Below, one piece after another: positions 1-6,421 of a DNA stretch of 9,329 nt. A model generated the notes under the pieces. The model did not search any database. It was not told the origin of the DNA and was given only the letters and a program-made list of their open reading frames with translations. Position 1 is the first letter of the stretch; every line of letters starts with the position of its first letter. This DNA is from an uncultured Olsenella sp. Its GTDB lineage: Bacteria; Actinomycetota; Coriobacteriia; Coriobacteriales; Atopobiaceae. The stretch is from assembly GCA_900540955.1 (NCBI GenBank), contig UQIF01000040.1, positions 1-9,329 of the forward strand, read 5' to 3'. Made by a program: the position numbers and the translations under genes.

Positions 1-1577
<1,577 letters not shown>

Positions 1578-1578
<1 letters not shown>

Positions 1579-1613
1579 CGGCAGGCGAGGCCCGGGCAAA
1601 GAAGGGCTGCCGC
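1578..1613. terminator. Possible weak stem-loop between convergent genes
   Basis: Between the uvrA-like stop and the trmL stop, GCGGCAG (1578-1584) can pair with CTGCCGC (1607-1613), with a few extra GC pairs possible inside. Neither strand has a run of T after it, so it is not a classical intrinsic terminator. It may end both convergent transcripts weakly or with Rho. Low confidence. Confidence 0.25.
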
Positions 1614-2195
1614 CTACATGCCGGAAAAACCGGTCTGGCGCAGCGCCTCGTAGAGGACGACCGCTGCGGCGTTGCTCAGGTTGAGCGCGCTGATGCGGTA
1701 GTCGTCGGGGTCGATGAAGTTGCCGCAGATGTCCTGGCGGAGGATCGGGTGGGCGCTCGGCTTGCCTGCGGGCTCGGCCCAGGTGTCCGCGTCCTTGATC
1801 GTGACGGCGTCGGGCAGCATGGGAATCCGCTCGCAGCGCTCGGGCGCCGTCGCCAGCACCTCCTCGGGAATGCCTGAGGATTCCTTGCCGAAGACGAGGT
1901 AGTCCCCGTCGGCGTATGCGGCCTCGGCGTAGGTGCGCCGCGCCTTCTTTGTAAGGTAGTGAATGCGCGCGTCGTCGACGGCAAGGCCGTTTACCTGCAG
2001 AAATTCCTGCCATCCATCGTAGACGCGCACATCAAGGCTCCTCCAGTAGCCGAGCCCCGCGCGATGCAGCATGTGGTCGTCGAGCGCAAAGCCGAGCGGG
2101 CCCACGAGGTGCAGGACGGAGCCCGTGACCACGCAGGTGCGGCCGATGTTGCCTGTGTTCGCGGGAATCTCGGGCTCATAGAGGACGACGTTCAT
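1614..2195 (-). CDS. trmL: tRNA (cytidine/uridine(34)-2'-O)-methyltransferase, SPOUT family
   Basis: About 193 residues. TrmL methylates the 2'-OH of the wobble nucleotide (position 34) of certain leucine tRNAs, using S-adenosylmethionine, in the cytoplasm. All SPOUT/TrmL blocks are present: the N-terminal YEPEIPANTGNIGRTC block, a LVFGKESSGIP block and the C-terminal knot LNLSNAAAVVLYEALRQTGF. Two ATGs lie in tandem (2196-2198 and 2193-2195). I take the second because family members normally begin MNVVLYEPEIP-like. Both are served by AAGGAAA about 8-11 bases upstream on the minus strand. About 43 residues separate RIPM from ALNLSN, where typical family members have under ten, so an insertion of roughly 35 residues (nt ~1689-1817, containing ILRQDICGNFIDPDDYRIS) sits just before the knot. 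The gene converges with the uvrA-like gene and diverges from the HAD gene. The family call is secure; the exact tRNA substrate is inferred from the family. Confidence 0.92.
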   Translation of the reverse strand: MNVVLYEPEIPANTGNIGRTCVVTGSVLHLVGPLGFALDDHMLHRAGLGYWRSLDVRVYDGWQEFLQVNGLAVDDARIHYLTKKARRTYAEAAYADGDYLVFGKESSGIPEEVLATAPERCERIPMLPDAVTIKDADTWAEPAGKPSAHPILRQDICGNFIDPDDYRISALNLSNAAAVVLYEALRQTGFSGM

Positions 2196-2264
2196 CATGC
2201 GGCGATTTCCTTGTTTCTGTTTGGTTTGCTGCCATGCGGCATGAATCGTAGCGCAAAGGGCGGC

Positions 2265-2270
2265 TAAACT
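2265..2270 (+). promoter_or_regulatory. Candidate -10 box for the HAD gene
   Basis: TAAACT lies about 50 bases before the HAD start in the 120-base divergent spacer between trmL and the HAD gene. No convincing -35 box sits 16-18 bases upstream, so this is only a candidate. The same TAAACT hexamer recurs at 4937-4942 ahead of the RGG-protein gene, likewise without a good -35. The rest of the spacer holds the trmL ribosome binding site on the minus strand and nothing else I can support. Confidence 0.25.
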
Positions 2271-2320
2271 GTCAGACGTTGAACCCGAGGCCGAGTGGCT
2301 GCGAAAAGAAGGGAATGCGC

Positions 2321-3160
2321 GTGGTTAAGCTGTTTGCCTCCGATCTGGACGGGACGCTGCTCAACGCGCTGCACAAAACCGACCCCGTGATCCTGGCCTC
2401 GCTACGCCGGCTGCGCGCGGCGGGCGCGCACTTCTCGATAGCCACGGGACGGACGCTACGGTCGAACCGCGCGCTCGGGTTTGAGGGAAATGTCGCCGTG
2501 GTCTGCGCCAACGGCTCGATCGTGCTCGACGAGCAGGGCCGAGTCGCCCGTACGGCGCTGCTTCCCGCGGGGTTCGCCGCAGAGCTCGCGTCCGCGTTCC
2601 CGACGGCGCCGCTCGACTTCATCACCGCGGAGCATACCTATCACCAATGCTCGGAGGAGCGCCACGTCGCCTCGTACGGCAGCATGCCCGTCTGGCGCAA
2701 GGTCGTCATGCGCGGCATGAGCATGACGGGCGGGCCGGAGCATATCTACGACTGCGAGCCGGCGCAGATCGCCGAGCTCGAGGTCTGTAAGGTCAACGCG
2801 CATATCCAGGGGATGGGGGAGGCCTCCGAGGTCGCCGCGTTCATCGCAGAGCACGACGAGGTCGTCAACGCTCCCTTCGACCCCTCGATGTTCGAGGTCA
2901 CGCGCGCCGGCGTGGATAAGGGCGAGGCCGTGGCGTGGCTGGCCGGTTACCTGGGCGTTTGCGAGGACGAGGTCGCCGTCTACGGCGACGGCGGCAACGA
3001 CATCCAGATGCTCGGGCGCTTTGCGGGATATGGCCACGCCTACGCGACGAGCAACGGCTCCGACGCCGCCAAGTCCGCCGCCGGCAACGTGATCGGCAGC
3101 TGCGCGGGCTGGGCGGTGCCGCGCCACATGCTGCGGACGCTCCGCGAGCAGCGGGATTAG
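2321..3160 (+). CDS. Cof-type HAD-superfamily phosphatase (subfamily IIB)
   Basis: About 279 residues, the usual length for the family. These are Mg-dependent cytoplasmic hydrolases that remove phosphate from sugar phosphates, FMN/PLP and similar metabolites; the substrate cannot be read from sequence. Motif I is SDLDGTLL near the N-terminus (nucleophile Asp at nt 2342, acid/base Asp at 2348). Motif II is SIATGRT with a following ANGS. Motif III is the Lys in VDKGEAVAWL. Motif IV is VYGDGGNDIQML. The segment between motifs II and III is the C2B cap typical of Cof/YbiV/YidA proteins. Start choice: GTG at 2321 has AGAAGGG (2307-2313) at ideal distance (7 bases). The in-frame ATG at 2315 is almost on top of that site, though it would add only two residues. 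A TTG at 2279 would add a non-homologous leader and is unlikely. The gene appears monocistronic, and no intrinsic terminator is evident after it. General function is confident. Confidence 0.9.
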   Translation: MVKLFASDLDGTLLNALHKTDPVILASLRRLRAAGAHFSIATGRTLRSNRALGFEGNVAVVCANGSIVLDEQGRVARTALLPAGFAAELASAFPTAPLDFITAEHTYHQCSEERHVASYGSMPVWRKVVMRGMSMTGGPEHIYDCEPAQIAELEVCKVNAHIQGMGEASEVAAFIAEHDEVVNAPFDPSMFEVTRAGVDKGEAVAWLAGYLGVCEDEVAVYGDGGNDIQMLGRFAGYGHAYATSNGSDAAKSAAGNVIGSCAGWAVPRHMLRTLREQRD

Positions 3161-3236
3161 CCGCGGCGGCGCGCTCGGCGCACTTCTTTCCGCGTTCGGG
3201 CCAAAAACCGCGGATTGTGCCCTTCATTTACCAAGA

Positions 3237-3320
3237 AGTTCAATTTCGTTGTGCTATAGTGCGACCAGTTCAAAATCCAAATTGAACTTTTCAAGAAACC
3301 AAGATGACCTGAATTGAACT
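3237..3320. promoter_or_regulatory. Array of four AGTTCAA/TTGAACT half-sites (candidate operator)
   Basis: Seen directly: AGTTCAA at 3237-3243 and 3267-3273, and its reverse complement TTGAACT at 3282-3288 and 3314-3320, giving two forward and then two reverse copies. The inner pair forms a 22-bp inverted repeat with an 8-base spacer. The first copy and the third match over 11 bases as inverted repeats (AAGTTCAATTT, 3236-3246; AAATTGAACTT, 3279-3289), and the fourth matches the third over 10 bases. Copies in the same orientation are 30 and 32 bases apart, about three helical turns. They surround the -10 element and end just before the ribosome binding site of the downstream gene, which itself encodes an XRE DNA-binding domain. 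Autoregulation is the simplest inference. Confidence 0.6.
3252..3260 (+). promoter_or_regulatory. Extended -10 promoter for the XRE-aminotransferase gene
   Basis: TGC-TATAGT (TATAGT at 3255-3260) matches an extended -10 element (TGnTATAAT with one mismatch). No good -35 is found at 16-18 bases, as is common for extended -10 promoters. The predicted transcript start near 3267 falls on the first base of the AGTTCAA inverted repeat. Repeat copies therefore lie both just upstream of the -10 and across the start site, an arrangement that suits repression. Confidence 0.5.
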
Positions 3321-3334
3321 TTGGAGCCCGAACG

Positions 3335-4840
3335 ATGCCGCACAGCACTTTCCAAAAACGCCTGAACACCGCCATGGAACGCGCGGGCCTCAAGCAGGCC
3401 GACCTTGTTCGCATGGCGTCCGAGCGCGGGGCGAAGCTTGGAAAGTCCCAGGTCAGCCAGTACGTGAGCGGCAAGGTCGTCCCGCGTCGCGACGTGATGG
3501 CCCTTCTTGCCGACCTTTTGGGGGTCACGTCGTCCTGGCTTTCCGGCGCAGGCCCCGACCCCGCGAAGACCAGTTCCGCAACCGAACCCCAGCCGCAACC
3601 CACTACCCAAGGGAGCACCACCATGCGTGAGTTCAAGAAGTCCAGCAAGCTCGACAACGTCCTGTACGATGTCCGCGGCCCGGTGGTCGACGAGGCCGCC
3701 CGTATGGAGGACGACGGCGCCCGCATCCTCAAGCTCAACATTGGCAACCCCGCGCCCTTCGGTTTCCGCGCGCCCGACGAGGTCGTCTTTGACATGCGCC
3801 AGCAGCTCGCCGACTGCGAGGGCTACTCCGACTCGCGCGGCCTCTTTTCGGCGCGCAAGGCCATCATGCAGTACTGCCAGCTGCGCAACATCCCCGGCGT
3901 GGACATGAAGCACATCTACACGGGCAACGGCGTCTCGGAGCTCATTCAGCTCTCCATGCATGCCCTCATCGACAACGACGACGAGGTCCTCGTGCCGTCG
4001 CCGGACTACCCGCTGTGGACCGCCTGCGTCACGCTCGCCGGCGGCAATGCCGTGCACTACGTTTGCGACGAGGCCAACGAGTGGAACCCCGATCTTGAGG
4101 ACATGGAGAGCAAGGTCACCTCGCGCACCAAGGCCATCGTCGTCATCAACCCGAACAACCCCACGGGCGCCGTCTACTCCCGCGAGATCCTCGAGGGCAT
4201 CGTCGAGATTGCCCGCAAGCACCAGCTCATGATCTTCGCCGACGAGATCTACGACCGCCTGATCATGGACGGCTACCAGCACATCTCCATCGCCTCGCTC
4301 GCGCCCGACCTGCCGTGCGTGACGTTCTCCGGCCTCTCGAAGTCGCACATGATCTGCGGCTACCGCGTGGGCTGGATGGTGCTCTCGGGCAACCAGCGCT
4401 GCATGCGCGACTTCATCCTCGGCGTGAACATGCTCTCCAACATGCGCCTGTGCTCCAACGTGCCGGCGCAGTCCGTCGTGCAGACGGCACTTGGCGGATA
4501 CCAGTCCGTCAACGAGTACATCCGTCCCGGCGGCCGCGTGTACGAGCAGCGCAACTACGTCTACGAGGCCTTGAACGCCATCGACGGCGTAACGGCCGTC
4601 AAGCCCAAGGCGGGCTTCTACATCTTCCCAAAGATGGATATAAAGAAGTTCAACATCACCGACGACGAGCAGTTCGCCCTCGACCTGCTGCACGAGAAGA
4701 AGATTCTGATCACGCGCGGCGGCGGCTTCAACTGGGCCGAGCCCGATCACTTCCGCATCGTCTTCCTGCCGCGCATGGAGGTGCTCAAGGAGTCGATGGA
4801 AGACCTCGCGGACTTCTTTGCGCACTATCACCAGAACTAG
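3335..4840 (+). CDS. XRE helix-turn-helix domain fused to AlaA-like aminotransferase
   Basis: 501 residues. Residues ~5-70 are an XRE/Cro-type DNA-binding domain (RLNTAMERAGLKQADLVRMA, then GKSQVSQYVSGKVVP). Residues ~71-96 are a Pro/Gln/Thr-rich linker (ATEPQPQPTTQGSTT). Residues 97-501 form a full-length class I/II PLP-dependent aminotransferase, closest by eye to AlaA (glutamate-pyruvate, alanine-synthesising). Catalytic features: NPNNPTG (272-278), ADEIYD with Asp303 and Tyr306, Schiff-base Lys336 in FSGLSKSH, and substrate-carboxylate Arg474 in HFRIVFLPR. All key residues are present, so an active enzyme is expected. The start is ATG 3335 with GGAG at 3323-3326, 8 bases upstream; a TTG at 3314 lies inside an operator repeat and is rejected. 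The order resembles MocR/GntR-aminotransferase regulators, but the helix-turn-helix class differs and the enzyme half is AlaA-like. DNA-binding control of its own promoter is inferred. No intrinsic terminator is obvious downstream. Confidence 0.9.
   Translation: MPHSTFQKRLNTAMERAGLKQADLVRMASERGAKLGKSQVSQYVSGKVVPRRDVMALLADLLGVTSSWLSGAGPDPAKTSSATEPQPQPTTQGSTTMREFKKSSKLDNVLYDVRGPVVDEAARMEDDGARILKLNIGNPAPFGFRAPDEVVFDMRQQLADCEGYSDSRGLFSARKAIMQYCQLRNIPGVDMKHIYTGNGVSELIQLSMHALIDNDDEVLVPSPDYPLWTACVTLAGGNAVHYVCDEANEWNPDLEDMESKVTSRTKAIVVINPNNPTGAVYSREILEGIVEIARKHQLMIFADEIYDRLIMDGYQHISIASLAPDLPCVTFSGLSKSHMICGYRVGWMVLSGNQRCMRDFILGVNMLSNMRLCSNVPAQSVVQTALGGYQSVNEYIRPGGRVYEQRNYVYEALNAIDGVTAVKPKAGFYIFPKMDIKKFNITDDEQFALDLLHEKKILITRGGGFNWAEPDHFRIVFLPRMEVLKESMEDLADFFAHYHQN
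3609..3625 (+). promoter_or_regulatory. Internal ribosome binding site and start codon within the fusion gene
   Basis: AAGGGAG (3609-3615) lies 7 bases ahead of ATG 3623-3625, in frame with the long gene (residue Met97). Translation from here would give a ~405-residue stand-alone aminotransferase beginning MREFKKSSKLDNVLYDVRG, the length and start expected for AlaA. The site sits exactly at the end of the linker. It is better matched to a Shine-Dalgarno sequence than the GGAG at the first start. Two products from one mRNA are inferred. Confidence 0.55.
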
Positions 4841-5010
4841 CGGGCGCGAGCCGACGGCCGGCGCGGCGCGGTTGGGGTAATTGCGCCGTTGTTGTGTGTA
4901 CACGATTTGTCCATCGTCGCAGGTAATCGGTGGCCATAAACTAAACAACTTGTGAAGCGCCCGCAGAGTGGTGGCGCAATTTTGACGCCGGAAGGCGAAG
5001 AAGGAGACTC
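4841..5010 (+). promoter_or_regulatory. Leader region of the RGG-protein gene
   Basis: This 170-base spacer has a possible -10 (TAAACT, 4937-4942) without a convincing -35. A 9-base inverted pair is present: AATTGCGCC (4879-4887) and GGCGCAATT (4973-4981). Close to the start codon two small hairpins compete: GGCG (4973-4976) can pair with CGCC (4986-4989), or that CGCC can pair with GGCG (4994-4997) around a GGAA loop. The ribosome binding site AAGGAG (5001-5006) follows at once. There is also an 8-base palindrome GTGTACAC (4896-4903). A regulatory leader is possible but unproven. Confidence 0.3.
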
Positions 5011-5964
5011 ATGTCTGAGTACAGCGAGAACGACGAGATCATGACCGAGGACGACGAGGTCCTGGCCGACGAGGTGGCCGAGGACGAGGAGCTCGATGAG
5101 GACGTCATCGAGGACGAGATCGACGACGAGGACGACGAGGACGAGGACGACGAGCCCGAGTCCATCGACTACAACGACACCCTCTTCGACAAGTGCCAGC
5201 GCGCCGCGCGCCTGCTGCGCAACCGCAAGGATATGATCCGCGACGAGGAGACCGAGAAGAACGAGCGCGTTGCCAACCTGGTTCGCGCCGTCAAGCTTCT
5301 TGAGCTCAAGCCCCAGATGGAGCAGAAGGAGATGGCCGAGCTGCTGGGCATTCGCCTGCGTGAGCTCGACGCCATGATGGCCGAGGCCGAGAAGAACGGC
5401 ATCGTCTCCCGCGTTATGCCCGAGGAGGAGGACATGCGCGCCGTCCTCGTCAGCGCTGAGGAGGGTGCCTCCGAGACCGCCTCTGCCCAGGGCCGCGAGG
5501 GTGTCAAGCTCGTCCCCAGCCTCTCTGACGAGGAGCTCGACGAGATTTTCGCTATGCTCGACAAGATCATTGACCCGCTGACCAAGATGGGCCTCGACAA
5601 CGACGACCGTCGCGGCGGCCGTGGCGGCGACCGTGGCGGCTTCAACCGTGGCGGCGACCGCGGCGGCCGTGGCGGCTTCGACCGTGGTGGTCGTGGCGGC
5701 GACCGCGGTGGCTTCGGCGGCCGTGACGACCGTGGTGGCCGTGGCGGCTTCGACCGTGGCGGCCGTGGCGGCGACCGCGGTGGCTTCAACCGTGGCGGCG
5801 ATCGCGGCGGCCGTGGCGGCTTCGATCGCGGCGGCGACCGTGGCGGCTTCAACCGCAACGACCGCGGCGGCTTCGGCGGCCGTGACTCCCGCGGCGGCGA
5901 CCGTGGCGGCTTCAACCGCGGTGGCCGTGACGACCGTCGCGGCGGCTACGGCAAGCGCTACTAA
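5011..5964 (+). CDS. Acidic N-terminus / possible winged-helix / RGG-repeat protein of unknown function
   Basis: 317 residues in three parts. Residues 1-~54 are extremely acidic (runs such as EDEIDDEDDEDEDDEPES). Residues ~55-195 are a helical region; LVRAVKLLELKPQMEQKEMA then ELLGIRLRELDAMMAEAEKN looks like the helix-turn-helix and wing-side of a MarR-like winged helix, followed by LSDEELDEIFAMLDKIIDPL. Residues ~200-317 consist almost wholly of Arg-Gly-Gly repeats with Phe/Asn/Asp spacers (GGDRGGFNRGG type), about 24 RGG by my count, ending GGYGKRY. RGG tails bind RNA and promote condensate formation in known proteins, including some bacterial RNA helicases and RNA-binding proteins, but no helicase, RRM or cold-shock domain is visible here. 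The strongly negative head and positive tail make a charge-segregated protein. A role in RNA or nucleoid binding is inference. The start ATG has a strong GAAGAAGGAG site; the gene stands alone between its leader and an intrinsic terminator, and abundant expression is plausible. Confidence 0.85.
   Translation: MSEYSENDEIMTEDDEVLADEVAEDEELDEDVIEDEIDDEDDEDEDDEPESIDYNDTLFDKCQRAARLLRNRKDMIRDEETEKNERVANLVRAVKLLELKPQMEQKEMAELLGIRLRELDAMMAEAEKNGIVSRVMPEEEDMRAVLVSAEEGASETASAQGREGVKLVPSLSDEELDEIFAMLDKIIDPLTKMGLDNDDRRGGRGGDRGGFNRGGDRGGRGGFDRGGRGGDRGGFGGRDDRGGRGGFDRGGRGGDRGGFNRGGDRGGRGGFDRGGDRGGFNRNDRGGFGGRDSRGGDRGGFNRGGRDDRRGGYGKRY
5608..5961 (+). repeat. Degenerate in-frame tandem repeat encoding the RGG tail
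   Basis: Units built from GACCGTGGCGGC and TTC(A/G)ACCGTGGCGGC recur with mixed CGT/CGC and GGC/GGT codons. The block is purely coding, and its length probably varies between strains by slippage or recombination. The mixed synonymous codons suggest selection on the peptide rather than a recent DNA expansion. Confidence 0.85.
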
Positions 5965-6008
5965 GTCGGCGCCGGCGCCTATCGCTGACTTCGGATCTGC
6001 TTAACGCA

Positions 6009-6046
6009 AAAGGGATCGTCTCGTTTCGAGGCGATCCCTTTCTTTG
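6009..6046 (+). terminator. Strong intrinsic terminator, possibly bidirectional
   Basis: The left arm AAAGGGATCGTCTCG (6009-6023) pairs with CGAGGCGATCCCTTT (6027-6041), a 15-bp stem with one G-T wobble and a TTT loop, followed by TTTCTTTG on the plus strand. It ends the RGG-protein transcript 45 bases after its stop codon. On the minus strand the stem is followed by TTTTGCG, so it could also stop transcription arriving from the polymerase/YolD side. Confidence 0.9.
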
Positions 6047-6067
6047 TATGGATTGGTGCCCATGGCC

Positions 6068-6147
6068 ATAACCTGGGGCTTCCGCGATGGATTTCCAAGG
6101 TTATCGGATAACCTTGGAAATCCAAGCCGTTTATCCAAGGTTATCGA
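6068..6147. repeat. Two 40-bp tandem units that interlock as inverted repeats
   Basis: A 35-bp near-perfect palindrome is present: GGATTTCCAAGGTTATC (6089-6105), one central G, and GATAACCTTGGAAATCC (6107-6123), with 17-base arms and no mismatch. A further copy, TCCAAGGTTATCG, lies at 6134-6146 (the same 13 bases as 6094-6106), and a diverged ATAACCTGGG at 6068-6077. The copies repeat at exactly 40 bases (6068 and 6108; 6095 and 6135), so the region reads as two 40-bp units about 70% identical. Each arm can pair with either neighbour. The last copy overlaps the 3' end of the YolD-like gene and encodes its final residues (ILDNLG). No T-run follows on either strand, so it is not a plain terminator. 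Function is unknown. Confidence 0.8.
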
Positions 6148-6421
6148 GAATGCCGCCGCCATCCCGTTGTGCGAAGGCGGTCGTTTCCGTGGCGACGTCC
6201 TCGGGAGCCTTCTTGCCTGAGGCCTCCTGCTCCATGCGGGCGAGGTATCCCTCGAAGCCGGTAAGGGCGGCGAAGGGCATGAACTGCGCGGCGCGCTCTT
6301 CTTGTGGCTTCGGGAGGCGAGAAGTGCGCGGGCGGCCGAGCGGCTCGTCCTCGGGGCGGCGGCACGGCGTTTCGGCGGCTTTTGGGGCGTTAGGCATCTC
6401 ATTTGGCAGGTTATTCCGCAC
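6131..6421 (-). CDS. Small YolD-like protein, partner of the Y-family polymerase
   Basis: About 96 residues. The core RAAQFMPFAALTGFEGYLAR matches the conserved RA..F.PFAAL.GFE pattern of YolD-like proteins, which in Gram-positives are commonly encoded next to UvrX/UmuC-type polymerases and are thought to act with them in damage tolerance. The N-terminal ~40 residues are Pro/Arg/Glu-rich and probably disordered. Start choice: GTG (6419-6421 on the minus strand) has GGAGG five bases upstream. A TTG at 6431-6433 has only a distant AAGGAA. With GTG the gene overlaps the end of the polymerase gene by 11 bases, suggesting translational coupling. The stop codon lies against the 40-bp repeat cluster, which contributes the C-terminal residues. 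Biochemical function is not established for the family; assignment rests on the motif and position. Confidence 0.75.
   Translation of the reverse strand: MRNNLPNEMPNAPKAAETPCRRPEDEPLGRPRTSRLPKPQEERAAQFMPFAALTGFEGYLARMEQEASGKKAPEDVATETTAFAQRDGGGILDNLG

Noticed and set aside
3254..4948. 564-residue open frame on the minus strand
   Set aside because: It is the antisense shadow of the XRE-aminotransferase gene. High GC suppresses stops; the translation is Val/Leu/Asp/His-rich with no recognisable motif, and the plus frame has every catalytic residue.
5169..5915. Pro/Arg/Ser-rich frame antisense to the RGG gene
   Set aside because: Simply the complement of the RGG codon repeats; no start signal and no independent support.
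5608..5961. CRISPR-like or minisatellite array
   Set aside because: There are no fixed-length repeats with unique spacers. The repeat is in frame and explained by the RGG tail.
6089..6123. Intrinsic terminator
   Set aside because: The palindrome is perfect, but neither strand has a T-tract after it and its stem is AT/GC mixed; the nearby 6009-6046 hairpin is the real terminator.
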